Shown piece by piece: positions 45,789 to 54,137 of a stretch of DNA of 64,000 nucleotides. The stretch is from Nitrogeniibacter aestuarii (GTDB lineage Bacteria > Pseudomonadota > Gammaproteobacteria > Burkholderiales > Rhodocyclaceae): NCBI RefSeq assembly GCF_017309585.1, contig NZ_CP071321.1, forward strand, positions 930,001 to 994,000, read 5' to 3'. Under the pieces are notes generated by a model. It did not search any database, was not told the DNA's origin, and was given only the letters and a program-made list of their open reading frames with translations. The position numbers and the translations under genes are program-made. Every line of letters begins with the position of its first letter. The first letter of the stretch is position 1.

Positions 45789-46893
45789 GGCAAGGCTCCT
45801 CGGGCGAGGTCACGAAACCGGTGACCTCAAGGTCGAATCCGGCCATCGAAGGCAGGTTGTGGGGGCTCGAGAGCAGACGCACGCGCCGCACACCCAGGTC
45901 GCGCAGGATCTGGGCGCCGATGCCGTAGGTCCGCGTATCCCATCTGGGCCGACCGCGTGCGCGCTGGCCGCCCAGGCGCGCCAGGAGGGTGGCCTCGTCC
46001 TCGGGGCTGCGCATGAGCAGAATCACGCCGTGACCATGATGGGCCAGGGCGGCCTGGGCCTGATCGATGGAAAACGCCTGTTCGCGGCTGGCGGGGTCGA
46101 TGAAGTCGAGCACCGACAACGCATCGTGCACACGGGCCACGGTGTCTTCGCCCGCCGGGATGGTGCCCTTGACCATGGCCAGGTGGGTTGTGCCCGAGCT
46201 GCGGTCGCTGTAGGCATGGAGGGTGAACGGACCGTGCGCGGTGTCGATCGGTTTGCTGGCAACCCGCTCGACGAGCTTCTCGGAGGCGGCGCGGTAGTGG
46301 ATCAGATCGGTGATGGTGCCGATCTTAAGTCCGTGATGCCGGGCGAATTCCACCAGTTGCGGCAGCCGCGCCATGGTGCCGTCGTCGTTCATGATCTCGC
46401 AGATCACCGACGCGGGCTGCAGGCCGGCCAGGGTCGCCAGGTCGCAGCCGGCTTCGGTATGGCCGGCGCGCACCAGCACACCGCCCGGTCGCGCCATGAT
46501 CGGAAACACGTGTCCCGGTTGAACGATGTCGTTCTGTGTGGCGTTGGCGGCCACCGCGGTGCGGATGGTGTGCGCCCGGTCGGCCGCGGAAATGCCGGTG
46601 GTGACGCCCTTGGCCGCTTCGATCGAAACGGTGAACGCCGTGCTGTACGGCGAGCCGTTGGCCTGTGCCATCTGCGTCAGGCCAAGTTTGCGGCAGTGCG
46701 CCTCGGTGAGTGTCAGGCAGATCAGGCCGCGGGCATGGCGGGCCATGAAGTTGATGGCTTCCGGCGAGACGAAGTCAGCAGCAAGTACCAGATCGCCTTC
46801 GTTCTCGCGGTCTTCCTCGTCCACGAGCACGACCATGCGACCGGCCTTGAACTCGGCAATGATCTCTTCTGTGCTGGCAATGGGGTAGGGCAT
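45775..46893 (-). CDS. ribBA: RibBA fusion: 3,4-dihydroxy-2-butanone-4-phosphate synthase with degenerate GTP cyclohydrolase II domain
   Basis: A 372-residue protein. The N-terminal RibB domain is intact: DEEDRENEGDLVLAADFV (near residue 25) and RAGHTEAGCDLATLAGL (near residue 147). The C-terminal RibA-like half (about residues 205-365) lacks the CLTGDxxxSxRCDCG zinc motif; the matching place reads VARVHDALSVLDFIDP. The cyclohydrolase half is therefore probably inactive and may be structural. The separate ribA at 31016-31687 supplies the missing activity. It starts an operon with ribH and probably the downstream marR. Confidence 0.93.
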   Translation of the reverse strand: MPYPIASTEEIIAEFKAGRMVVLVDEEDRENEGDLVLAADFVSPEAINFMARHARGLICLTLTEAHCRKLGLTQMAQANGSPYSTAFTVSIEAAKGVTTGISAADRAHTIRTAVAANATQNDIVQPGHVFPIMARPGGVLVRAGHTEAGCDLATLAGLQPASVICEIMNDDGTMARLPQLVEFARHHGLKIGTITDLIHYRAASEKLVERVASKPIDTAHGPFTLHAYSDRSSGTTHLAMVKGTIPAGEDTVARVHDALSVLDFIDPASREQAFSIDQAQAALAHHGHGVILLMRSPEDEATLLARLGGQRARGRPRWDTRTYGIGAQILRDLGVRRVRLLSSPHNLPSMAGFDLEVTGFVTSPEEPCHASR

Positions 46894-47186
46894 GACGGCT
46901 CCTCGACGATCGTCTTTCGGGCAAAGGTGATGATTAAAGTGAATGTTAATTAAACTATTGTGTCAAGAACTATTTAGATATAAAGTATTTTCAACGGTGA
47001 CTTGAAACAGGTCCGAAAGCCGTACCGTGGCCTGATCACGGAAGCGGCGCGATGCAAAACGGTGAAGCCGGTCGCGAGGCACGAAACAAAGCACTTGCCT
47101 CTTCCGGGCTTTTAGGTCTTTAGTGATAGGAAGGTGCGAAAAATACGTGCCAGTGCATTAGTTGTATTGCCCAACGGAGTTCGATC
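46894..47186. promoter_or_regulatory. Divergent promoter region ribBA / araC-type gene
   Basis: An AT-rich patch at 46930-46990 carries, on the minus strand, a TTGACA -35 element (plus-strand complement near 46961-46966). It also holds TAATTAAACT at 46947-46956, which resembles the CTAAACTAA repeats of the 2-aminobenzoyl-CoA promoter (9 of 10 bases against TAACTAAACT at 44595-44604). No FMN riboswitch was seen, although it would be expected for many rib genes. Confidence 0.5.
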
Positions 47187-48230
47187 ATGTCTTCCACATC
47201 CGCGCACCTGGTGCTGCCCGATGCCCGTCCCGCTCACGCGCCGCTCAACGCGTTTCCCGTCTTTCGCTCCAACGATCTTGAAGAAGTCCGGGACGAAGTC
47301 GGCCGCGTGTTCTGCTCGCATCGTCTGGAGCAAGTGGGGGCGAGTCAGCCCCTGGCCGCGGTGCACAACCGGGTCCGCATCGGCGAAACGGCACTGAACT
47401 ACCTGGCCTACGGCAGCGATGTACTCATCCACCCGGGGTGCCTGCAGAACTTCTATCTTGTTCAATTGCCGCTGCAGGGCAGCGCATTGATCGAGTCGGG
47501 TCGTGAGTCGATCGATTCCTCGCCACGATCGGGATCGATTCTCAATCCCGACGAGCACATCAGAATGCGTTGGAGCGTGGACTCCGCGCAGTTGCTGCTC
47601 TGGATTCCGCGTGAATCGGTGGAGCGGCGTGTGGCGGAAGTGCTGGGACATGAACTGAATGCTCCCATGCGCTTCGACGTGGCCTTGAGCCAGGCCGTGG
47701 GGCTCACCAGCGCCTGGTGCACCATGGTCAAGGATCTGGCGCGCAACGTGGATGCCAATGGGGTCGATTGGTTGCGCTTCCGCCCGGCGGCCGGTGCCCT
47801 GGAGGACTGCCTGATCCGGGGCCTCATCTACCAGCAGCCGCACAACTATTCCGACCTGCTGTTCAGTCCGGTCGCCCCGGGGCACTCGCGGCAACTGCAG
47901 CGGGCGGTCGAATTCATTGAAGAGACGGCGGTGGACGCCATCACCGTGGCCGACATTGCCGAGCATGCCCACCTGAGTATCCGGGCGCTTGAAGAAGGCT
48001 TCCGCAAGCACTACGACACCACGCCCATGCTCTATCTGCGCAACAAGCGGCTGGAGCAGGCGCGTGCGGCGATCATCACCAATGCGCTGGCGGGCTCGCC
48101 CCAGAAAATCACCGAAATTGCCTTCCGCTTCGGCTTCAATCACATGGGGCGCTTTTCCGCCTACTACCGCGAGCGCAACGGCGAGACCCCATCCGAAACC
48201 GCCCGCGCGGCCCTGCGCCTGCACGACTGA
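47187..48230 (+). CDS. AraC-family activator of the indole-type operon
   Basis: A 347-residue regulator. The N-terminal AraC_binding_2-like domain (about residues 30-200, with LNYLAYGSDVLIHPGCLQNFY) resembles regulators of anthranilate and related aromatic pathways. The C-terminal double helix-turn-helix holds DAITVADIAEHAHLSIRALEEGF and KITEIAFRFGFNHMGRFSAYYRE. The start has a CGGAG site 8 bases upstream. It is divergent from ribBA and upstream of the SDR/monooxygenase operon, before which direct repeats typical of AraC/XylS boxes occur. Confidence 0.9.
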   Translation: MSSTSAHLVLPDARPAHAPLNAFPVFRSNDLEEVRDEVGRVFCSHRLEQVGASQPLAAVHNRVRIGETALNYLAYGSDVLIHPGCLQNFYLVQLPLQGSALIESGRESIDSSPRSGSILNPDEHIRMRWSVDSAQLLLWIPRESVERRVAEVLGHELNAPMRFDVALSQAVGLTSAWCTMVKDLARNVDANGVDWLRFRPAAGALEDCLIRGLIYQQPHNYSDLLFSPVAPGHSRQLQRAVEFIEETAVDAITVADIAEHAHLSIRALEEGFRKHYDTTPMLYLRNKRLEQARAAIITNALAGSPQKITEIAFRFGFNHMGRFSAYYRERNGETPSETARAALRLHD

Positions 48231-48596
48231 GGGCGCACGCCGCCCCGACCGGGCGTCTCCCCGACATCTGAACCGACACACCGGCATCGCCCGGTGATGG
48301 CGGCTGCCGCCGGCTGAGCGGCGGCTTCGCCATGTTGTCCGCCGTGTGCCAACGGTGGCGCCTTCGCGCGCCTTCCCTCCCGTTGTCTTGTCCGTCCTGG
48401 GCGCGCCATCCCGCGTCTGCCGGCGCTTGCCGGTCATTCTGTGGCCCGTCCCTCCTGAGCGCTATCCGAATGTCGCGGCGCGACGTTCATCCAAGAACGC
48501 GATTTTCGGATAGCGGTTCAGCGGTTTCTGGATAGCGGCCATGCGTGCATCTCGCGACACTGGATTCGTCCCTGCCACGAACAGACGGAGAAGCAC
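48231..48596. other. Non-coding control region before the indole-type operon
   Basis: I see no gene in these 366 bases. The left half is GC-rich with no clear signal; the right half contains the GGATAGCGG repeats described separately. A GGAG ribosome site for the SDR lies at about 48587-48590. Confidence 0.5.
48460..48538 (+). promoter_or_regulatory. AraC-type operator half-sites (GGATAGCGG repeats)
   Basis: GGATAGCGG occurs at 48508-48516 and 48530-48538, 22 bases apart and thus on the same helix face. The inverse, CGCTATCC, is at 48460-48467; with GAA/TTC flanks the outer pair forms the 10-base inverted repeat GCTATCCGAA / TTCGGATAGC. This resembles araI1-I2 plus an upstream site. The SDR gene starts 58 bases after the last copy. 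Confidence 0.65.
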
Positions 48597-49385
48597 ATGA
48601 ACGGCATCGAAGGAAAGACTGCCATCGTATCCGGTGGTGCAACCATGATCGGCGAGGCGGTTGCGGCTGATCTCGTCCGCCGCGGTGCACGCGTCGTGAT
48701 TGCCGACATCAACGCCGAGACCGGCGACCGGGTGGCTCAACGCCTGGGCTCGGCCGGTTTGTTCCAGGCGACCGACATTACCGACGACACGCAGGTCTCG
48801 GCCTGTGTGGACGTGGCGGCAGAGCGCTTTGGCGGTGTCGACTTCCTGATCAACTGCGCCTGTAGCTACGTGGATGAGGGCGCCGAGTCCACCCGCGAGC
48901 AGTGGCTCGCCTCCCTGAACGTGAACGTCGTAGGCGCCGCACAGCTGATCAAGGCATGCCGGCCGCACATGGTCCGGCGCGGTGGCGGCTCGGTGGTGAA
49001 TTTCTCGTCCATATCCTCGGGCGCGGCCCAGGCCGGGCGCTGGCTGTATCCGGTCGGCAAGGCCGCCATCATGCAGCTGACCCGCAGTGCCGCCCTGGAT
49101 CTGGCTTCCGACCGGATTCGCGTCAATGCCGTGGCACCGGGCTGGACCTGGTCCTCGGTGATTGCCCAGTTGTCCGGCAACGATCGCGCCAAGGCGGATC
49201 GCGTGGCCGCTGACTACCACATCCTCGGCCGCCTCGGCCTGCCTGAAGAAGTCGCCTCGGTGGTCAGCTTCCTGCTGTCCGACGAGGCCGGTTTCGTGAC
49301 CGGTGCGGAGTACGCCTGCGACGGCGGTTACTCGGCGCTCGGCCCCGAGGGCAGGGCGGCTGCCATTGCCCGCTTGATTGATTGA
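48597..49385 (+). CDS. Short-chain dehydrogenase (indole-dihydrodiol dehydrogenase candidate)
   Basis: A 262-residue SDR. The NAD loop reads IVSGGATMIGEAVA (near residue 10), and Ser and Tyr-x3-Lys occur in NFSSISSG and YPVGKAAI (near 140-160). The usual NNAG motif is replaced by NCAC (LINCACSYVDEG, near residue 84), an unusual change. SDRs next to indole monooxygenases (Iif/Ind clusters) oxidise indole 2,3-dihydrodiol to 3-hydroxyindolin-2-one, which I infer here. It is the first gene of the operon; a ribosome site GGAG precedes the ATG. Confidence 0.88.
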   Translation: MNGIEGKTAIVSGGATMIGEAVAADLVRRGARVVIADINAETGDRVAQRLGSAGLFQATDITDDTQVSACVDVAAERFGGVDFLINCACSYVDEGAESTREQWLASLNVNVVGAAQLIKACRPHMVRRGGGSVVNFSSISSGAAQAGRWLYPVGKAAIMQLTRSAALDLASDRIRVNAVAPGWTWSSVIAQLSGNDRAKADRVAADYHILGRLGLPEEVASVVSFLLSDEAGFVTGAEYACDGGYSALGPEGRAAAIARLID

Positions 49386-49461
49386 GGAGGGCGGAATGAT
49401 CCGGATGATCCGCCGCCTTTTCGGCCACACCAAGAGCCTATTTTCCAAGGAGCGAAGAGAC

Positions 49462-50745
49462 ATGGAACAAGAACAGAAAACCGGCCGCAGCGTTGCCATC
49501 GTGGGTGCCGGCCAGGCCGGCCTGCTGCTGGGCTGTGCCCTGCTGGAGCGCGGCTACAAAGTCACCATGGTGACCAACCGGACGGCCGAAGAAGTCTGGA
49601 ACGGCCGTGTGATGTCCTCCCAGTGCATGTTTGACCCGGCACTCCAGATCGAGCGCGACTGGGGCATGAACCAGTGGGAAGCGCCCTGCCCGGACATCGA
49701 GGGGCTGAGCGTCTCGATCCCGGCGCCGGACGGCAGCGGCAACAAGGCGATTCACTGGGCGTCACGACTCAATGCCGTCGCGCAGTCGGTGGATCAGCGG
49801 GTGAAGATGCCCGGCTGGATGGCTGAATTCGAACGTCGCGGTGGCGAGCTGATCATCGAGAACGTGGGCGTGCCCGAACTGGAGCGCCTGGCCGCTGCTC
49901 ATGAACTGGTGTTGCTGGCCGGTGGCAAGGGCGAAATCGTGAATCTGTTCCCGCGCAACGAAGCTCGCTCGCCGATCCGCCAGCCGATGCGTCAGCTGGC
50001 GCTGAGCTATGTGACCGGGATGAAGCGCCACGACTACCACGAGTGCGTGAACTTCAACCTGATCCCGGGCGTGGGTGAGTACTTCGTGTTCCCGGCGCTG
50101 ACCACCAAGGGCGAGAAAGACACGCAGGCCTGCGACATCATGGTGTTCGAGGGTGTGCCCGGCGGTCCGATGGATTGCTGGGGCGATGTCAAGACGCCGG
50201 AAGAGCATCTGGAAAAGAGTCTCGAGGTCCTCAAGACCTTTGTGCCCTGGGAATACGAGCGTTGCCGCGACGTTCAGCTCACCGACGACAACGGCCGCCT
50301 GGCCGGGCGCGTCACGCCGATGGTGCGCAACGCGGTGCTGAGCCTCCCGTCCGGCCGTCAGGTGATGGGCCTGGGCGACGCGATTCTGGTCAATGACCCG
50401 ATCACCGGTCAGGGCTCCAACAACGCCACCAAGAGTGCCAAGCACTACTTCGATGCCATTGTCGCCCGCGGCAACCAGTCCTTCGACAGCGACTGGATGA
50501 CCCGCACCTTTGACGATCTCTACAACGGTTACGCCGAGCCGGTGGTGCGCTGGACCAACAGCCTGCTGTTCCCGCCGCCGGAGCACATCGTCAAGCTGCT
50601 GGGTGCCGCACAGCAAGCCCCGGCGCTGGCCGCCCGCATTGCCAACGGATTCAACGATCCGCGCGACTTCAAGGACTTCTGGTTCGACGCTGCCGCGACG
50701 GACCGCCTGATTGCCCAATCGATGCAAGCCCAGGCGGTGGCCTGA
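49462..50745 (+). CDS. Styrene/indole monooxygenase-type FAD oxygenase
   Basis: A two-component flavin monooxygenase (group E) that epoxidises styrene or indole using FADH2 from a separate reductase. The 427-residue protein has the N-terminal FAD loop AIVGAGQAGLLLGCALLERG and the C-terminal GDAILVNDPITGQGSNNATK segment, both matching StyA/IMO proteins. The start at 49462 has an AAGGAG site and the family's N-terminus; an ATG at 49396 with GGAGG is an alternative. The neighbouring SDR, reductase and cyclase-family gene favour indole over styrene, since no styrene-oxide isomerase or phenylacetaldehyde dehydrogenase is present. Confidence 0.88.
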   Translation: MEQEQKTGRSVAIVGAGQAGLLLGCALLERGYKVTMVTNRTAEEVWNGRVMSSQCMFDPALQIERDWGMNQWEAPCPDIEGLSVSIPAPDGSGNKAIHWASRLNAVAQSVDQRVKMPGWMAEFERRGGELIIENVGVPELERLAAAHELVLLAGGKGEIVNLFPRNEARSPIRQPMRQLALSYVTGMKRHDYHECVNFNLIPGVGEYFVFPALTTKGEKDTQACDIMVFEGVPGGPMDCWGDVKTPEEHLEKSLEVLKTFVPWEYERCRDVQLTDDNGRLAGRVTPMVRNAVLSLPSGRQVMGLGDAILVNDPITGQGSNNATKSAKHYFDAIVARGNQSFDSDWMTRTFDDLYNGYAEPVVRWTNSLLFPPPEHIVKLLGAAQQAPALAARIANGFNDPRDFKDFWFDAAATDRLIAQSMQAQAVA

Positions 50746-50775
50746 GCCGCGCCAGACCCGACAGAGAGGATTTCC

Positions 50776-51972
50776 ATGAACAGCTCAAACAGAATCAAGC
50801 AGATCGTCCGCACCCTGGGTTTCATCGGTGCGGCGGTGAGTGCCGCGCCCGCCCTGGCCACGCAGGGCACCTTTCCCCATGGCTACGGTGTCAAGTCCGA
50901 AGGCATGGGCGGTGTGGGCATCGCGCTGCCGCAGGACGCGGTGGCCGGCGCGACCAACCCGGCTGGCATGGTCGAGGTTGGCACGCGTGCCGACATCGGC
51001 ATGGCGCTGCTGCAGGTGGATAACGGTGCCTACTTCGGTGGCACCAACTACGACGGCGGTAGCGAGAAGGATCTCTACCTGATCCCGCAGCTGGGCGTGA
51101 ATTACATGATCGACACCGAGACCTCGATCGGTCTGAGCGTGGTGGGCAACGGGGTGGGCACCGCACACGACAAGGTCAACGTGGGCGGCATGCAGCGCCC
51201 GAAGTCGGAATACAAGCAGATGGTGAGCACCGTGTCGCTGGCTCGCCGTATCACGCCGAACCAGCGCGTCGGCGTGGGTCTGGTGCTGGCCTATCAGCGT
51301 CTGGCGCTGCACGGCCCGGGTAGCCTGGGTTTGCCGCAGGGGCACGACTCCTCCTTCGGCTACGGACTGTCGCTCGGCTGGCAGGGCAAGGTGCTGCCGA
51401 ACCTGACACTCGGTGCCACCTACGCCAGCAAGATCGACATGGGCCGGATGGACAAGTTCGACAAGCTGCTGGCTGACGATGGTGACCTGGATGCACCGGA
51501 ACACTACGGCATCGGCGCGGCGCTGAACCTGGGCGCCACGACGCTGGCCGCCGACGTGATGCGCATCCTGTGGTCGGACGTGAAGTCCCTCGGCAACCCG
51601 GGCGTGGCGATCGCCACGGGGGCGCCGGGCGACAAGGACGGCCCGGGCTTCGGCTGGCGCGACCAGACCGTGTGGCGCTTCGGTGTCGCTCATCAGTTCA
51701 ACGAGCAACTCACCCTGCGCGCTGGCTATAACCAGGGTAATCAGATCCTTGATTCAGCCAGTACCTACCTGGGCATCGTGGCGCCGTCGGCCAACCGCAA
51801 GCACTGGACCCTGGGCGCCACCTACCAGATCGATCCGGCAATGGAATTGTCCGTGGCCTACGCGCGTTCCCCCAAGGAGCGGGTGAAGGGCGATGGCCCG
51901 GGACCGAACGGTTCGACCGATCTCTACATGGGCCAGGACTGGCTGTCCCTGAGCCTGGGCATGCGCTTCTGA
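50776..51972 (+). CDS. FadL/TodX-type outer-membrane channel
   Basis: A 398-residue outer-membrane beta-barrel for hydrophobic compounds. The signal peptide (LGFIGAAVSAAPALA) is followed by the plug region GVKSEGMGGVGIALPQDAVAGATNPAGM with the family's NPAG motif. The C-terminus ends in a terminal aromatic (LSLGMRF). Located between the oxygenase and its reductase, it probably imports the aromatic substrate, as TodX and StyE do in other clusters. It begins 30 bases after the oxygenase stop. Confidence 0.9.
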   Translation: MNSSNRIKQIVRTLGFIGAAVSAAPALATQGTFPHGYGVKSEGMGGVGIALPQDAVAGATNPAGMVEVGTRADIGMALLQVDNGAYFGGTNYDGGSEKDLYLIPQLGVNYMIDTETSIGLSVVGNGVGTAHDKVNVGGMQRPKSEYKQMVSTVSLARRITPNQRVGVGLVLAYQRLALHGPGSLGLPQGHDSSFGYGLSLGWQGKVLPNLTLGATYASKIDMGRMDKFDKLLADDGDLDAPEHYGIGAALNLGATTLAADVMRILWSDVKSLGNPGVAIATGAPGDKDGPGFGWRDQTVWRFGVAHQFNEQLTLRAGYNQGNQILDSASTYLGIVAPSANRKHWTLGATYQIDPAMELSVAYARSPKERVKGDGPGPNGSTDLYMGQDWLSLSLGMRF

Positions 51973-52001
51973 GCAGCGCCCGGCAGACAAGGAGAAACAC
52001 C

Positions 52002-52529
52002 ATGTTTGATACACGCCAATTTCGCAACGCACTGGGGCATTTCGCCACGGGCGTGACCGTCGTGACCACGCTGGACGCCGAACGCCAGCCGGTGGGGGTG
52101 ACGGTCAACAGCTTCAGCTCGGTTTCGCTCGAGCCGCCACTCATCCTGTGGAGTCTCGCCAAGAAGTCGTTCAGCCGCACGGCCTTCGAAACGCATCCGT
52201 CGTTTGCGGTGCATGTGCTGGCGGCCGACCAGGAGGACATCTCCAACCGTTTCGCCCGCGCCGGGGAAGACAAGTTCGCCGGCGTCCAGACCCGCGACGG
52301 CCTGGACGATGTCCCGGTGCTGCCCGGTTGCGCGGCGGTGTTCGAGTGCAATACCGAGTTCATCCACGATGGGGGCGATCACATCATCCTGGTCGGCCGG
52401 GTGCAACGCTTCGCCACCTCGGAGCGTCCGCCGCTGCTGTTCTATCGTGGGCAGTATGCGGTACCCGAGCCCGAGCACAGCAGTCCGTTTTCCGGGCTGA
52501 TGCGGGTGATGGCAGCGGCCACGGCCTGA
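52002..52529 (+). CDS. NAD(P)H:flavin reductase, partner of the monooxygenase
   Basis: A 175-residue flavin reductase of the StyB/HpaC family. The N-terminal FRNALGHFATGVTVVTT and the GVTVNSFSSVSLEPPLILWSL stretch form the flavin site. It supplies reduced FAD to the styrene/indole-type monooxygenase encoded two genes upstream. The ATG has an AAGGAG site (52 bases inside the operon, 29 bases after the FadL gene). The downstream FAD oxidoreductase starts 11 bases after its stop. Confidence 0.92.
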   Translation: MFDTRQFRNALGHFATGVTVVTTLDAERQPVGVTVNSFSSVSLEPPLILWSLAKKSFSRTAFETHPSFAVHVLAADQEDISNRFARAGEDKFAGVQTRDGLDDVPVLPGCAAVFECNTEFIHDGGDHIILVGRVQRFATSERPPLLFYRGQYAVPEPEHSSPFSGLMRVMAAATA

Positions 52530-52540
52530 GCGATACGGCC

Positions 52541-54118
52541 ATGAGCACCCACGACGTCATCATCATCGGTAGTGGCATCAACTCCCTGGTCTGCGCCGGG
52601 GTGTTGGCAAAGCGTGGCCGCAAGGTGCTCGTGCTCGAGCGCGAGACGGTGCTCGGTGGCTGTATCCGCACCGAACAATTGACCGCACCCGGGTTCGTGC
52701 ACGACACCATGTCGACCGCACACCCGCTGTTTGTCACTTCGCCCGGCTACGCGGAGCTCAAGGACGTGTTGCACGCCAACGGGCTGGACTACGGGAACAA
52801 CGCAACGCCCACCGGCGTGCTGCTGCCCGACGGGCAGTCCCTGGTCATGGCGACCTCGCGCGACGCCAACGTGCGTGCCCTGAATGCGCTGTCGGCCGGC
52901 GATGGCGATGCCTATGGCGAGGCCATGGCGCTGATCGAGCAGAACGCCGAGTTCATCTTCACGCTCCTGGGCAACGAGCTGTGGAGCGGGCGTGTCGCCA
53001 AAACGCTGGCCAGCCGGGTGTGGAAGCAGGGCATGCACGAGACGGCTTCGTTCTTCGGCCCCGCGATGCAAAGCTGCCGGGCCTGGCTGGAGACGCACTT
53101 CCGCTCGCCCCTGGCCCAGGCCCTGCTGGCGCCGTGGGTGCTGCACACCGGTCTGGGGCCGGAGAGCGCCATGTCGGCGCTGATGGCCAAGGTGGTCGCC
53201 TTCACGCTCGAAGCGGTGGGGCTGCCCATCGTGCGCGGTGGCAACGCCAGAACGGTGGATGCCTTCCGTGCGCACATCGAGGCGTGCGGCGGGCAGTTCC
53301 GCACCGGCGCGGATGTGGACCGGATTCTCGTTCATCGCGGCAAGGTGCAGGGGGTCCGGCTGGCGGACGGCTCCGTCATCGAAGCGCGCGAGGTGGTGGC
53401 CAATGTCACCCCCACGCAACTCTATGGGCGGTTGCTCAAGGGCGACGACGCGCCGCCCGCGCTGCGCAGGCAGGCCGCCGAGTACCGCTACGGCAAGGGC
53501 AACATGCAGATCCATCTGGCCCTGTCCGAGCCGCCGCGCTGGCCGGAAGCGCATCTGGGCGAGGTGATCTACCTGCACCTGACCGATGGACTCGATGGGG
53601 TGTCGCGTTCGGTGAACGAGGCCGATCGCGGACTGTTGCCCAGCGCGGGCACCATCTGCGTGGCCCAGCCCTGCGCGGTGGATCCGTCACGTGCCCCGCA
53701 GGGGCAGTCGGTGCTGTGGGTGCAGGTGCCCGAGTGCCCGCGTCACATCAAGGGCGACGCCGCCGGGCGGATCGACGTACCGGCCGACGGGCGCTGGAAC
53801 GCACCGGTTGCCGAGGCCTACGCCGACCGCATCGTCGAGCGCATTGCTGCCCAGGTGCCGAATCTGGCCGGGTCCATCCTCGGCCGCAAGGTCATCTCGC
53901 CGGCCGATCTCGAGACGATGAACATCAACCTGGTCGGGGGCGACCCCTACTCGGGTGAATGCAGTGTCGATCAATACATGCTGTGGCGACCGATGCGCGG
54001 GGTGAAGAACCATGAAACCCCGGTGAAGAACCTCTACCAGATCGGTGCTTCGACGCACCCGGGCCCCGGGCTGTCGGGCGCATCGGGTTTCCACGTGGCC
54101 TGCGCGCTCACGAAATGA
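52541..54118 (+). CDS. FAD-dependent oxidoreductase (phytoene desaturase-like)
   Basis: A 525-residue amine-oxidase/CrtI-superfamily flavoprotein. The FAD loop IIGSGINSLVCAGVLAKRG and the RExVLGG extension (VLERETVLGGCIRTE) are at the N-terminus. The C-terminal FAD motif is GASTHPGPGLSGASGF. It is not known in characterised indole clusters that I recall. In this operon it could oxidise 3-hydroxyindolin-2-one to isatin or act on another pyrrole-ring intermediate, but no residue settles the substrate. A long insertion (residues about 340-450) may shape the pocket. Confidence 0.85.
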   Translation: MSTHDVIIIGSGINSLVCAGVLAKRGRKVLVLERETVLGGCIRTEQLTAPGFVHDTMSTAHPLFVTSPGYAELKDVLHANGLDYGNNATPTGVLLPDGQSLVMATSRDANVRALNALSAGDGDAYGEAMALIEQNAEFIFTLLGNELWSGRVAKTLASRVWKQGMHETASFFGPAMQSCRAWLETHFRSPLAQALLAPWVLHTGLGPESAMSALMAKVVAFTLEAVGLPIVRGGNARTVDAFRAHIEACGGQFRTGADVDRILVHRGKVQGVRLADGSVIEAREVVANVTPTQLYGRLLKGDDAPPALRRQAAEYRYGKGNMQIHLALSEPPRWPEAHLGEVIYLHLTDGLDGVSRSVNEADRGLLPSAGTICVAQPCAVDPSRAPQGQSVLWVQVPECPRHIKGDAAGRIDVPADGRWNAPVAEAYADRIVERIAAQVPNLAGSILGRKVISPADLETMNINLVGGDPYSGECSVDQYMLWRPMRGVKNHETPVKNLYQIGASTHPGPGLSGASGFHVACALTK

Positions 54119-54137
54119 ATCAAGGGAAGGAATCGAG

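Noticed and set aside
46894..47186. Possible FMN riboswitch before ribBA
   Set aside because: I looked for the conserved AGGCGGGUGAAA and GGCGGU elements and did not find them; the region is AT-rich and looks like protein-bound promoter DNA.
47112..48437. 441-codon minus-strand open frame opposite the AraC-type regulator
   Set aside because: The plus strand has an intact AraC protein; the antisense frame has no family features.
48462..49499. Long open frame on the minus strand opposite the SDR and monooxygenase start
   Set aside because: It is the complement of two genes with clear domains, has no recognisable motif and reflects GC-rich third-position bias.
49378..50745. Styrene degradation as the role of the flavin monooxygenase operon
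   Set aside because: No styrene-oxide isomerase, phenylacetaldehyde dehydrogenase or StyS/StyR-type regulators; the isatin-hydrolase-like gene fits indole better.
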